Origin: Acanthosepion lycidas
Taxonomy: Eukaryota; Mollusca; Cephalopoda; Sepiida; Sepiidae
Direction of reading: 5' to 3'
Assembly (NCBI GenBank): GCA_963932145.1
Contig: OZ010616.1
Location: 54,495,918 to 54,559,917, forward strand
Length of the DNA stretch: 64,000 bases
Both the position numbers and the translations under genes were made by a program. The notes under the pieces are model-generated. The model was not told the DNA's origin and did not search any database. It saw only the letters and a program-made list of their open reading frames with translations. Positions 51,009-62,814 of the stretch are shown here, in pieces; the stretch's first letter is position 1, and every line of letters begins with the position of its first letter.

Positions 51009-52250
51009 GGATGAAAGCAACTATGAAAAACATCCTTGTAGCTTATCAATATTTGATTAACAATCAAGTCTCTTTGATTTGGTTAATATTTCCATGTTTA
51101 TTGCCATCATCCTCATAACATTATCTCCATCTAGAAAGGATGAAAGCAACTGTGAAAAACATCCTTATAGCTAATCAATATTTGATTAACAATCAAGTCT
51201 CCTTGATTTGGTTAATATTTCCATGTTTATTGCCATCATCCTCATAACATTATCTACATCTAGAAAGGATGAAAGCAACTGTGAAAAACATCCTTGTAGC
51301 TAATCAATATTTGATTAACAATCAAGTCTCCTTGATTTGGTTAATATTTCCATGTTTATTGCCATCATCCTCATAACATTATCTACATCTAGAAAGGATG
51401 AAAGCAACTATGAAAAATATCCTTGTATCTAATCAATATTTGATTAACAATCAAGTCTCTTTGATTTGGTTAATATTTCCATGTTTATTGTCATCATCCT
51501 CATAACATTATCTACATAGAGAAAGGATGAAAGCAACTGTGAAAAACATCCTTGTAGCTAATCAATATTTGATTAACAATCAAGTCTCCTTGATTTGGTT
51601 AATATTTCCATGTTTATTGCCATCATCCTTATAACATTATCTACATCTAGAAAGGATGAAAGCAACTATGAAAAATATCCTTGTATCTAATCAATATTTG
51701 ATTAACAATCAAGTCTCTTTGATTTGGTTAATATTTCCATGTTTATTGCCATCATCCTCATAACATTATCTCCATCTAGAAAGGATGAAAGCAACTGTGA
51801 AAAACATCCTTGTAGCTAATCAATATTTGATTAACAATCAAGTCTCCTTGATTTGGTTAATATTTCCATGTTTATTGCCATCATCCTTATAACATTATCT
51901 ACATCTAGAAAGGATGAAAGCAACTATGAAAAATATCCTTGTATCTAATCAATATTTGATTAATAATCAAGTCTCTTTGATTTGGTTAATATTTCCATGT
52001 TTATTGCCATCATCCTCATAACATTATCTACATCAAGAAAGGATGAAAGCAACTATGAAAAACATCCTTGTAGCTAATCAATATTTGATTAACAATCAAG
52101 TTATCTTGATTTGGTTAATATTTCCATGTTTATTGCCATCATCCTCATAACATTATCTACATCTAGAAAGGATGAAAGCATCTATGAAAAACATCCTTGT
52201 AGCTAATCAATATTTGATTAATAATCAAGTCTCCTTGATGTTTTTAATTT
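51009..52250 (+). repeat. Satellite-like array, 129 bp unit, about 9.6 copies
   Basis: GGATGAAAGCA starts at 51009, 51138, 51267, 51396, 51525, 51654, 51783, 51912, 52041 and 52170, an exact 129 bp step throughout. Units contain short inverted repeats (TTTGATTAACAATCAAG). Two variants alternate in the middle of the array (TATGAAAAATATCCTTGTATC-type and TGTGAAAAACATCCTTGTAGC-type). Confidence 0.95.
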
Positions 52251-52259
52251 TTCTATCTA

Positions 52260-52640
52260 ATACTAAAATGAAAGAATTAATAATTTTATTACATGCATAT
52301 AAGCTGAGGAATACTTCAAACTATATGCAACTAGAATCAATCATTGGGTGATTGTATAACATCTCATTTCATATTTCATTATTTTAGTAAAATACATGTC
52401 TTTAAGTTGACAAAAACTGAATATATCCTTCTTCAGTTTCATAGCAACAAAATGCTGCAATTTTTCTCAAGAGTCAGTTAATGAATACCACTGTCAGACT
52501 CAGGGACATGAAAAACATTTGGAGAGAGATTTAATGAACTTTAACATCTGATTAAATATGCTTATAAACAAATGTACTCATCTTATTAGGAGCTATATAA
52601 CTACAACCTACTCCAACAAAAACTTAAACAGCACAAGTGA
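52260..52640. other. AT-rich spacer
   Basis: Nothing recognised. Confidence 0.35.
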
Positions 52641-52689
52641 TAGTATAGTTGTTATTGTTGTGTATTTGTACACATTTTTTAATACCTCC

Positions 52690-53345
52690 TAAGACAAAAG
52701 GGTTAATGAATGTGAAAGAATAAGAAAAAAGGGAAACATTATTAAGAAGTGAGAACAATAAAAGAAGAGGAATCAAGAAGACAGTAGATAACGATTGATA
52801 TTGTGTTTATCTTTGAAAATCAAAGTTGGCTGAAAAACATGGAGCCAAAAGTGAGATAGCAGTGAATGAGAAGTAACTGTTAGGATAGAACTTAAGGTTA
52901 CATCTAGCCAATTCAACAGTAAATTGATGAGACCTCATTGCCAATCTAGTACTGCCCTTAAATTCACAAAGTCTAGGTATCATAGTGAAGAGTTCATTTG
53001 AACAATTACCATGAAAGTATTTATAGAAAAAGCACAAAAGCAATAATATTACTGATGTTTATCTAGACTTTATTAAGAATCTCTAAATATATAGCAGGAG
53101 CACATTCAAAACATAGAAAAATGGTAGATTTATAAATATATAAGATAAATTCAGGCAAGAAAGATTGTCTAGCACAACACTGTGAACCAACTTTCTTAAC
53201 AGCAGGCCTAGCAATGGATTCAATATAATCTTTCCACTTCATGTCAGCCAAGAATATTAGCCCAAGAAGGCACAATGAGTCACTCACATGGAGGCTAGCA
53301 TCAGCCATGCTGATGGGAGGCAAAGAAGGGTATTTCAGGTAACTG
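52690..53345 (-). pseudogene. LINE-C C-terminal fragment
   Basis: On the minus strand, from 53323: PPISMADASLHVSDSLCLLG, then ADMKWKDYIESIARPAVKKV, CARQSFLPEFILYIYKSTI; after a gap and frame change, LLCFFYKYFHGNCSNEL and FKGSTRLAMRSHQFTVELAR. These match LINE-C residues at 30.98-31.45 kb in order. The 3' end follows toward 52690 (CCTAAGACAAAAGGGTTAAT). A deletion removes the RLQ-RxxxNVVG part. Two stops and one frameshift are visible. Confidence 0.75.
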
Positions 53346-53349
53346 ACAG

Positions 53350-53745
53350 TGAGTCAACTTTATCCTTACTATAAAATTTCTAAGTATTTATGATACAGTA
53401 GTGGTTTTCATATAAGTTTTATTGTTTATGTTGAGTTTAATCCTCACTAAGTGGCAAAAAATGCAGCTTTATGTCAAACTTGACGCAAACCAACAATGAT
53501 CTGCTAAACACTTGTAATGCAGTAATTACTATATTGTACATTAGTATGCAACATTGGAAGAGCCATGCTAATTATGTTAAGATTTTTACATGATCAAATT
53601 CCCCAAACATTTGGGTTGCACATCATATTATACATAAATTTTTTATATACTATATATTATAAGTATACGTGGGTGTACCTTTCTCATTTCTCTGTATGTA
53701 AATACACATACAGGGGTTCATCAAATTTTTAGAAATGTTTACAAA
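53350..53745. other. Spacer
   Basis: Nothing recognised. Confidence 0.3.
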
Positions 53746-53751
53746 TGAAGT

Positions 53752-53836
<85 letters not shown>
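53752..53836. repeat. (CA)n(TA)n microsatellite, about 85 bp
   Basis: A compound tract at the left border of the dispersed repeat that follows. Confidence 0.95.
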
Positions 53837-53837
<1 letters not shown>

Positions 53838-54015
53838 AAGGCAACAAATCCATTGGTATATAATCCAAGTGGATCCTAGTAATATAAAATATTAAAACTG
53901 ATCCACAAAATGAGCTCAATGTATTTATTATTACAGAACAAATAATTAATAAATAATGAATCAAAAATCACCTCATATAAGGAATAGCCTATTTTGGCTG
54001 TCAAAGATATCGGTT
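53838..54015 (+). repeat. Dispersed repeat, pair of 8.60-8.77 kb
   Basis: It shares ATTGGTATATAATCCAAGTG and GATCCACA...GAGCTC with the earlier copy. Confidence 0.65.
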
Positions 54016-54019
54016 TTCT

Positions 54020-54935
54020 GTCTTATCAAGCCCGGTGTGGACTGAGTTTGTGACAGAAATAGAAATTTAGCTGTGAAAGCTAAAAAAAAAAAAAAAAAAA
54101 AAAACACCAGTCAAAAAACTAATACCAAATTTATCCATTTCAATGTTTCAGTCAGATGAAAGTCGAGATAGGGGTCAAGGGAAGGTGGAAGGTATTTGTC
54201 TTAAAGGGACGAAGTTTTATAAAATTAAACCTGAATGTCATAACCTTATGACATTTGGGGTTATATGAAGAATGAAATATTAATTTAAAATTAAAAGAGG
54301 AATAAAAAGGGGTTTAAAAATAACTTTAAAATATACAGATAAAAGGATGTAAGGGATTAATGGAAGTAGAGTTAGGGAAGTTTATAAATTATAATTAATA
54401 TAGGTAAAGAGGTTATAGAGGTGGAAAAATAGAAATTAGAATTAGTTATACATTTGAAGAGGGGTGTGAATATTATGGAAATATAGTAGCTAATTAAGTT
54501 AAACCTATATTATGAAAATTTGAATTTGTTTTTATGTCAACATTTTAACACTAATTCATTCCTCTGATTTAATATTTGGCTTTGATTATTGTATCTTATT
54601 ATTCTAATTTTTTCTTCTAAACATAAGTCAGACCTATCTCTAAAACTAGTAGGAGTACATGTAGAACCTATAATCTTCCAAACTCAATATATATATATTG
54701 TGGCCTTGTTAGAGCCAGAAATGAAGACCCGTAGAGAGGAATTGATTTAAACAAATATATTAACAGAAACACTAATACAAACATATACAAATGAGAGTGT
54801 TACAGCAAGAATGTTTGGTCCAACTGTCATAGGTGACTCTGAAAACTTCCCTCTCCAAAAGGCAGTACCTGCTCCTATTTATAGCTAGGAGAGTCCATGC
54901 ATGCATAAGTAAATTACCATATATATATATATATA
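54020..54935. other. Spacer, poly(A) run at 54082-54103
   Basis: No frame is supported. The stretch 54700-54900 is GC-richer and contains CTATTTATAGC; I could not tie it to a family. Confidence 0.3.
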
Positions 54936-54944
54936 AAAATCATC

Positions 54945-55060
54945 ATTTCACCCCAAGCAAGGTGATAATGCTATTAAGATGCAAGGTGTTACTGAGATTG
55001 AAAGTTAATAAGAAAATGTTGGTGAGAAGATAGAACAATAAAAGAACAGGGTTTGGAAAA
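54945..55060 (-). mobile_element. LINE-C 3' end fragment
   Basis: It begins CACCCCAAGCAAGGTGATAA, the complement of the LINE-C terminus. Confidence 0.6.
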
Positions 55061-55084
55061 ACAGAACATGGCATATATATATAT

Positions 55085-55312
55085 AATAAATATGATTGTC
55101 AGTGTGTCACTGTGTCAGACTTTTTCAGTTTTACTCCTAGAGGTAACCCAACATATCATACCATTTTGGAATCAGGCCAAATCTGTGAACAAATTAAAAA
55201 CATTCCAGGCAATTTCTGAACCCACAATCCTGAAATTTTTGATAACCATAGTTTTCATTACTGCAGTTGTTTTCAGATTCTGCCATCTTGGTTTCTACTG
55301 ATAAAAACAATT
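55085..55312 (+). repeat. Dispersed repeat family R, copy 3
   Basis: It contains TCAGTGTGTCACTGTGTCAG and CATATCATACCATTTTGGAA. Confidence 0.6.
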
Positions 55313-55389
55313 AAAGGAACACAACTCTCTAACTTTCAATAGCTCAGGTCCAAATGAAAAAAATTACTGTTCTCAAATTACAGTGTTTC

Positions 55390-56345
55390 AAAATAAAATT
55401 GTCCATGTTTTCAACTTTACTCTGAGAGGCCATAGTCCAACATATCACACCATTTTGGAATCAGGGCCGATTCTGTGAGAAAATTAAAAACATTCTGGGC
55501 CACTTACAAAATTTTCATTACTGCGATTTGGTGATATTTTTATGATTTTTTGTGACAAATTTTTTTTTTTTTACAATATTTTTTTTTTGTAACTTGGAAA
55601 TTGTAATGAAGGAGTTGCCAGGAGAAGGCGTTGTTCACCTGCCATGAAAAGAATTCACATGGCAACATGCATTGTTTGTGGCCGTAAGCAGACTTGATTT
55701 CAGTGCAATTTGACACTGAGCCTCACATTAACCAGTTGGGGTTGATTTATCAGAGTATAATGAATGCACAATAGACAAGCCAGGATGTTAGGAGAGTGAC
55801 GCGATTTGCATATCCATATGCGAATTTAATCCAAACACCGGATTGAGTACTTTGTGATACAATAAAAGAATGAATGAGACTGATGCTGGGCATTGGGGAG
55901 AAAGGCATTCTTAACAGTGTTCCTAAGGACAGCTAGTGTGGGCAAGAAACTGAGATGAGTGTCCATGTCTCTTCTTTTTTCTTTGTTTTGCTTTAATTTT
56001 ACTTCAGAAATAAATTTGGGAATAATAAAAATGAACTGCAAAATCCAGCAAAAGATACCCATGAAATAAAAATGTATGTACAGAAAGTAAGGACCTACAT
56101 ACATCAAATTGTCTTTAAATTAAGCTGTGGTAGAAGAATTATTGTTGAACTTTTAAAAGGTAAGCTTAAATATTAATGTAATACTTAAATGCAGCAATCA
56201 ATTTTGAGTTCTTCTGTAGTTTATTGTTGCCTATCACATCTATTTCTCTCTACCTATTGTGATGAAGGCCTAATCAAGAGCCCTCCACAGGAGCTAGCTT
56301 AAATGCTGCCCGATATGGCACCTTTTAAGCTAGTATACACATATA
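55390..56345 (+). repeat. Dispersed repeat family R, copy 4, split by an insert
   Basis: The left part is 55390-55601 and the right part 56007-56345. Together they match 38.88-39.42 kb up to TTAAATGCTGCCCGATATGG. Confidence 0.65.
55602..56006. other. 405 bp insert within repeat R, unidentified
   Basis: The insert is flanked by GAAAT on both sides (55597-55601 and 56007-56011), consistent with a 5 bp target duplication. Its base composition is much less AT-rich than repeat R. Neither strand gives a long open frame; the longest minus-strand stretch begins MDTHLSFLPTLAVLRNTVKN. It lacks clear terminal inverted repeats or a poly(A) tail. Confidence 0.5.
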
Positions 56346-56479
56346 TATATATGTATGTATAAAGCATACTATATATGTACATGCAATAGGATCTAATGTA
56401 CATAAATATATTTTTTTAAAAAAAGCATTAAATTATTAACTATATACTCTGCATATGAGAAAATATATAAGTTTTTATT

Positions 56480-56920
56480 TATCAAGAAACATATGACAAT
56501 TAACTGATAATTAACAAAAAAACAAAATACTTGTATAATATAAGATTTCAAAACAGCAAAGCGGCCTTTTCTGACAAGCCCAACAAATCAAAATATATTG
56601 TTATACCAACAACATTATCGCAACTACAATCTAAGCTATTTCTATAACAGTAAAATACTTAATTAATTCAAAACACAATGATAATAAGCTAAAACTTGAA
56701 TGAGGACTTTATTTATCACCTGAGAAATTTAACTCCTTAAATTTAAACTTTCAGTATCTACTCACATTCATGTATATTTGTAATCACATCAATGTAGGCA
56801 TCACTTTGGTTGATTGAGATCCTGGGGGAAGGAGTGTGTCATACAAAAGATTTTCTCCACTTTGTCATAGATTTTCCAAAAATATTATATATATAAGTAT
56901 ATGTTTTATATATATCTTGC
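56480..56920 (+). repeat. Dispersed repeat, pair of 35.70-36.29 kb
   Basis: It contains ATAATAAGCTAAAACTTGAA and TTTGTAATCACATCAATGTA, matching the earlier copy. Confidence 0.5.
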
Positions 56921-56924
56921 CTGT

Positions 56925-57145
56925 TAAGAATGTGGATAAGTCTGTTTGTCAATTGCAGGCCTAACCAGTCATCAGCGTAGCCATGATGAAAGATCATTAA
57001 TCAACTATGCGACATAATCTGAAATCAATCATCTGACATACGAGGAATGCAGAAAAGTTTGCAATAGTTGATCTGGCTAAATAAGGCAGCTGAACGTGCA
57101 CCAAGCCCTTGGCCCTGATGACAGACACAGAGAAATGACACAGCC
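56925..57145 (+). pseudogene. LINE-F (RTE-type) C2H2 zinc-finger remnant
   Basis: From about 56931 the frame reads C-stop-ECG-stop-VCLSIAGLTSHQRSHDERS, then INHLTYEECRKVCNS and IRQLNVHQALG (stops written as 'stop'). Two finger units of the C-x2-C-x11/12-H-x3-H type are therefore recognisable although three codons have become stops. The linker of about 22 residues between fingers and their close spacing fit the C-terminus of the same RTE-like LINE group as 26.8-27.6 kb. No reverse transcriptase is left upstream, where a dispersed repeat begins. Confidence 0.6.
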
Positions 57146-57149
57146 AGAA

Positions 57150-57340
57150 GATTTTTTTTTTTTTTTTACAGTAAGGTTCACTCTATAAAAGGCCTGGAGG
57201 GTAATTGAAGTAGAGGGTTATGATAAGGGGTAGTTTATATGGATAGGAGGGGAAGATAATGGTTGACTCTAGACTTGAACAGGTTAAGAGTGTAGTGATC
57301 AGGGAAACATCCTCTTGGGAGTCTAAATCTTTGTTATATT
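57150..57340 (-). mobile_element. LINE-D 3' end fragment
   Basis: It matches 2.58-2.71 kb: ACAGTAAGGTTCACTCTATA, then ATAGGAGGGGAAGATAATGG. A T-run (57150-57168) stands at the complement of a poly(A) tail, marking the 3' end. Confidence 0.6.
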
Positions 57341-57344
57341 TGTG

Positions 57345-57835
57345 ATAGTTTGCAAGTCACTAGCTGGTTTCAAAATCACTAATGATCTCATGACCAACAA
57401 TAACAAATTACGTTAAAAGTCATGCTCTTTTAATGAGTAGCCAACCATCATTTTATATATCTATGTATTTTATATGTAACGTTATTATAATGTGATTAAT
57501 TGTTATACTAATGCTACTTATAAGGAATGTTTTCTGTAAAAATATCCTACTCTCTTGTAATTTCAGGCTTCAAATTACTATTTATCAAAATCAGACAGTC
57601 TTATAATAATTTTAATAACATGCACAATGTTTATAATATTGGCAGTATTGAAAAATTACATTAAACTCAAATAAGAGGAGTCTTAGAAAATCTAAAATTT
57701 GCCATAATTGGATGCTTTTATATTAAACAATGTTTGAAACTAATTAGCCCAATTCCCATGGTAACAATTTTTACCATGTTTGAAAGAAACATAAAAAAGA
57801 TCTGACATTCAAATTATTATCCTCAACATTACTGT
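57345..57835. other. AT-rich spacer
   Basis: Nothing recognised. Confidence 0.35.
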
Positions 57836-57839
57836 TATT

Positions 57840-58130
57840 ATTACAACATTTCAGGCATCGTACCTTCCAGACTTCTTCAGGTTCTTACTAATCTAAGTAA
57901 ACTTCATGCAATTTTAAACTCAATCATTTATTTTAATCTATGGAAACAGGTTCTTTTTATTCTGTTGTCCATGTCTAGGGATATCTCATCTTGCTTTAAT
58001 TTTATTCTGATCAGTTATTGCTCACTATGTTTCCACAAAGTCAGCACTAGCTAGCTCAGGGATTGAACTCACAATTACTATGTCACCAAATTCATAAACT
58101 AGTGCATTAATCCACCAACAATATTAATAA
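57840..58130 (-). mobile_element. tRNA-headed SINE (CCGGAG family)
   Basis: The tail (complement of CCAGACTTCTTCAGG) lies near 57868. The head near 58050-58120 on the minus strand contains a B-box-like GTGAGTTCAATCCC. Confidence 0.55.
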
Positions 58131-58379
58131 CAATGAGGACAGTAGTCCAAATCTAAATAATGACAACTACTTATACTAGAAATTCAGACAGAAAAAAAAT
58201 ATAATTTGGTATAATTGCTAAAAGTTCTCAATGATTTTAGTTTGAACTATTTGAGAAAATGCACCAAAATTTTATATTTGATAATCAACACAGCAGGATG
58301 CATCTATACTTTGCAAATAAGAAGAGGAGCAAAGAATTTAATTATTTCTGTAGAAAATAGTAAAACATTTACACTATTT

Positions 58380-58640
58380 ACATTGTTCAGACTTGTCCTC
58401 AACTTTATTGTCATATTCATGTTTCGGCTGTTGTACTCTCCGGCCTTCTTCAGGTGATATACATTGGAATTTCAAACTGAACCCTTTACTTTGTCCACCA
58501 GGGTAGATTGTTCTAGTTCTACATGCCATGCCTTTTCTAGATATTTCATCTTTATTGTCTTTATTACAACACATGACATTTTCTATTAAAGGTCCAATCA
58601 GAGTGCAACTCTTACTCAGAACTGGAGGTCTATGTCATAT
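58380..58640 (-). mobile_element. SINE tail (CCGGAG family)
   Basis: On the minus strand it reads CATGGCATGTAGAACTAGAA, then CACCTGAAGAAGGCCGGAGA and GTACAACAGCCGAAACATGA, matching 36.69-36.82 kb closely. Confidence 0.7.
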
Positions 58641-58644
58641 CTCA

Positions 58645-59105
58645 TCATTCCACTAGGAGTGAAGATTTTTAGTTTTGGTTTGTGGTAGTTTGCAGCTATA
58701 TTTGACTTAAGAAACTTGCTTTTTTACAATTAGAAAAACTTTGGCTTATTTAATTGAAATAATTATATGATTTATTTATTTTATTTCTCTTGGATTTGCT
58801 ATATTATTTTATTTGTGAAATTCTCAACAAAAACAAAAGTAATTTAGGAAACTTGGTCTCGTTACTTAGAAGTTAATTTAACATTTTTCACTTAAAGTTA
58901 ATTTAACATTCTTCTCTATTAAATTTTTATTTATAAAAGCAAATACACTAACAAATGAAAAAAGGATTTTGAATTTTTACCTCATTTCATATAGTGAAAT
59001 GTAATATTTTAATTTTACTTGATTTAAAGAAATAATTTATTAATCCTATTTTTCTAGTTTTTCTTTTATTAGAAATGTTACAAAGTCTCTCCCAAGAAAG
59101 TTAAT
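58645..59105. other. AT-rich spacer
   Basis: Nothing recognised. Confidence 0.35.
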
Positions 59106-59109
59106 TTTA

Positions 59110-59595
59110 ATGTTTTGATACATTTAATGTTTGACAAACTTATTCTGAAGACCTTTTCCTCAATTCTGTTTTTCTATGAGTTACATATGCTATCCATTTT
59201 AGTTGTTGCTACTGTTGGTAGTCCTCAATTGATGCTGTTTCTGTTATTTTTACACAGTCATTTTTTGTTATTATTTTCTATGAGTTACATATGCTATCCA
59301 TTTTAGTTGTTGCTACTGTTGGTAGTCCTCGAGTGATGCTGCTTCTTTTATTTTTGCACAGTCATTTTTTGTTATTATTTTATACCAGTCTACGAGTTTC
59401 AAAGAAGTATGGGCTATGATAAGATTTACAGGTTTCACTCACTCAAAGCCATTATTAACCATTGATCTGAGAAAGAAGTTGCATACAACTGACAGTTTAG
59501 ATATTTCTAAACAGGGTTGGTGTTATGCCTGATATCCTTATGAAAGTCTTCATCAGACAAGGCTATTTGAGAACATGACTTGAGTTTTTAGGTTA
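59110..59595 (-). mobile_element. LINE-B fragment with 104 bp tandem duplication
   Basis: The minus strand contains CAGTAGCAACAACTAAAATG and GATAGCATATGTAACTCATAG, as in the 3.3 kb copy. The segment is duplicated: CTATGAGTTACAT starts at 59174 and 59278, a 104 bp step. The left end of LINE-B (AATAGCCTTGTCTGATGAAG on the minus strand) lies at 59.54-59.58 kb. Confidence 0.65.
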
Positions 59596-59599
59596 ATGT

Positions 59600-60040
59600 T
59601 TTGTTTTGGATTGGTAGCAGATTGCAGGGTTGGGAAAAACAATTGATAATAACATCTTCAAATAGACATTTATTAAGAGTAAATATTCAGTATAAAATTG
59701 CTTATTCTGGTTGGAGTTGCTTTCATTCACAATTGCATAACACAATCATGGAACCTCATTCAGGGAGAAATCTTCAGTTTTGACACATAAACTAAATAAG
59801 TCTTTATGTTGCAGTTGAAGTTTTTTTCTTTCTTTTTAAATCAGAGAGCATAATATGCCAAAAATGTTGCTTATTTTCTTCCAATGTCAATATTAGAAAA
59901 ATTACATCAGCTGTTTTTATATATAAAAATACATCTATTATAACAAAACTATATGACAGCTGTCACAATACAAAGGTGATATTTTTTTTAACACAGTTAA
60001 AACCAAACACTCATAATGCTAACTTGTATTGTTCATGCCA
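59600..60040. other. AT-rich spacer
   Basis: Nothing recognised. Confidence 0.3.
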
Positions 60041-60044
60041 GTAT

Positions 60045-60430
60045 TGATAGGAGTTTCTTTCCTGGCCTTTTGTTTGAAGTAGTGTGGAATGTCAACATCC
60101 TATGTCATTATTTTCTATGAATTACATATGCTATTCATTTTAGTTGTTGCTACTGTTGAAAGTCCTCAAGTGATGATGTTTCTTTTATTTGGTACAGTCC
60201 TTTGTTTGTGATTCTATAGCACCAGTTCTCAAGATTCAAAGAAGAAATGTCCTCACTAAGACCTACATTCTTCATTCACTCAAAGACATTTTTAACTATT
60301 GATCTGAGAAAGTGATTGTATATAGTTGTCAGTTTAGATATTTCTGAACAGGGTTGGCATCATGCATCATATCTATATGTCTTGATCTTATGAGGCTAAT
60401 TAAGAACATGACTAAGTTTTTTAGGTTAAT
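60045..60430 (-). mobile_element. LINE-B fragment, single copy
   Basis: It aligns with 3.30-3.66 kb across its length on the minus strand, without tandem duplication. Words include ACTTTCAACAGTAGCAACAA and GAACTGGTGCTATAGAATCA. Confidence 0.65.
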
Positions 60431-60434
60431 GCTT

Positions 60435-61315
60435 GTGTTTTGTAGCAATCTGCAGGGCTGAGCAAAACTACATGTAACATGGCCTATTCTATGTTCAGTT
60501 TCCTTATTTCATATGCTAAATTTGTTATGTTCCAAAAGAAATGATATATTAACATAAAAAGAAGCTAATAAAAGAAATGAAAATGAAGATACTTTGACCA
60601 ATACAAAAAACTTTCTCATGATAGTCAGTTCTTAAGTTTTCCACTTGACTAGATTAAACTATGTCAAGAGAAAGAAATATTAAAAATTGGTAAAGATGAG
60701 AAAATGTCTGCAAAAATTTAAACATGTTTATGCTACCCCATTAAGGAAAGTCCAGAGAACGGCAACAACAGGAACAAATACTAAAATCAAACATATTCTT
60801 TGCTTAAAACGAGACACCAGATAATCAATGAAAGGATGGTAGCTAATCCTTTTGATCAACATTACACTAACGTAAGTAAACTTCCTTTTACATCAGAAGA
60901 TAAAGAGACCAAAATGTAGGCAATCCAGTACAAAATAACACTGGAAAAAATATTCAATAGCCAAAGATTTAGATTTAACAATCATTTTCTATTCACAAAA
61001 GCAAAGTGCATGCACTTTTTCTAATAAAAGACTATAACCAGTTTGTATTCTGCAACAATACATTGACACACTTTGCTGTAAAGTACAGTTGGATGCCAGA
61101 TAAAATTGATACATTAAAATGTGTATTTTGTCCCTAACACTTTTCACAAAATGTACAGATACTACACTCTGATTCTAGCTGGAAGTACCATCAAGAGATA
61201 CTATATATAAATATACCCATCATTTTTGCTTTTCTACTGCACGTTATTTGCGGCACCTCTCTTCTCTTCTTTTTAATATACATACTTTTCTCTCATTGGA
61301 ACCACTACAACCTCT
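60435..61315. other. AT-rich spacer
   Basis: Nothing recognised beyond a small palindrome AAAGTGCATGCACTTT near 61004. Confidence 0.35.
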
Positions 61316-61317
61316 TT

Positions 61318-61347
61318 CTTATATATATATATATATATATATAAATA
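61318..61347. repeat. (AT)n microsatellite, left of mariner MITE
   Basis: It abuts the MITE. Confidence 0.95.
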
Positions 61348-61448
61348 TTAGGTTGGTGCAAAAATAATGACGTAATAATGTCGTTTTTTGACGTATTTTT
61401 AACATCAAAAAACGAAATTATTACGTCATTATTTTTGCACCAACCTAA
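61348..61448. mobile_element. Mariner-type MITE, 101 bp, copy 3
   Basis: Ends TTAGGTTGGTGCAAAA on both strands with TA on each side (61346-61347, 61449-61450). Arms match copies 1 and 2. The right side continues into (TA)n(TG)n to about 61472. Confidence 0.9.
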
Positions 61449-61489
61449 TATATATGTGTGTGTGTGTGTGTAATGGATTAAATCTAACA

Positions 61490-61720
61490 AGTATTTTAAT
61501 ATATTTTCTGTTATATGTCATTTTTATGGATACAACTTATTCGAGTAAATACTCTGTTTTTAATTAAACAGTATTAATTACATTTACCAGCTTGAGTATT
61601 CAAGAAATCTTGTAGAAAGTATGCATCCTATATAAGATACAGGTTCAATTCCTGTTGAAGGATTCATATTTTCTAGAAGATTTCTTGAATATTCAAGCTG
61701 GTAAATAACTTGAAATAACT
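61490..61720 (-). mobile_element. SINE tails in opposite orientations
   Basis: The left part reads ACCAGCTTGAGTATTCAAGA (minus orientation) and the right part TTCTTGAATATTCAAGCTGG (plus). Between them, GATACAGGTTCAATTCCTGT keeps the B-box half of the tRNA-Ser-like head seen at 25.6 kb. Confidence 0.55.
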
Positions 61721-61721
61721 A

Positions 61722-61970
61722 GATATAACCATAAGTTCTATGCTAATAGTTTCTTTTCTCACACTTCTTGCTTGCAGAACTGACTTCCAGCTCCATGCTT
61801 TCCAGCCAACTTTGATCTTCAAAAATGAAAATGTTTTCTTGATTACTCTTCTATTGTTCTCACTCCTTAATAATGTTTCTCATTTTTCTTATTCTTTCAC
61901 CCACACTACCACCCCCTGTGTCTTAGTGTTTCTACTACCTTGCATAGGGTGAGAGGATTAAAATATGTAT
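61722..61970 (+). mobile_element. LINE-C 3' end fragment
   Basis: It contains AACTTTGATCTTCAAAAATG and ACCTTGCATAGGGTGAGAG, aligned with 31.48-31.72 kb. Confidence 0.65.
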
Positions 61971-61974
61971 ATAT

Positions 61975-62745
61975 TTCACTCAGAGAAACTTATGTTTAAA
62001 AAAAATAATAATATAAGTTTTGTAATTAATTTTTCACTTTTTAAACAGTGAAATAAACTAATTTGGTTTCATAATAAACAAAATTCATTACATACATTTT
62101 AATAAGAAAAACATTTAATAGAAATAAATGATATAATCATTTGACTTATAACCATTTTTGCATATGAATATCCATTTTTGAAATGAAAATACATAAGATA
62201 TTTTCAAAATGTACAGTTTGCAAAGATTTGTTTTTCATGATTAATAGAAAATATAGGTAAAAACTGTTGCCTGTAAAGTAATCATCCTTTAGAAATGCTG
62301 AAAATTTTATAATAATTTAAAAATATATAAAATTTCTAAAGACAAAAGATTAATTATAACCTGAGATTGTAATAATTTTCTTTTTATGAATTTCTATATC
62401 TTTATCTTTTCATTCCTATTAACATTCTTTCATAGTTTTTTTTGTTTTTGTTTTTTACTTTTCTCATACTTAACATTCCATAGTAAAAGTATGTTTATAT
62501 ACAAGATTAAGGATAATTTTAGATTTTAGAAAGCAGTTACAATAAAGAAGAAAACAGAAAATAGATAAACTGAACAAAGTTTAGCTCCATAGAGTATAAA
62601 CCAATATTCATTTAAGACTATATAAAATTTAACATAAACCAAAACTATAACAAAATATCCAATAACTGAAACATCAAGTGAAATGTATCAATGATAAGTG
62701 AAATACCTAAAAATCACAACACTAGAACAAACTAGAAGAAATTTA
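61975..62745. other. AT-rich spacer
   Basis: Nothing recognised. Confidence 0.35.
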
Positions 62746-62814
62746 CAGTGGCAAATGAACTCACAGAAGAATACAAGAACAATGTACACAGAAGTGAGTT
62801 GACAGATACAGTAC

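Noticed and set aside
51009-52250. CRISPR-like array
   Set aside because: Units are adjoining 129 bp copies with no unique spacers, and the genome is eukaryotic.
54700-54905. Possible LTR (TATA-like CTATTTATAGC, GC-richer)
   Set aside because: No second copy, no TG..CA ends and no primer-binding site could be found.
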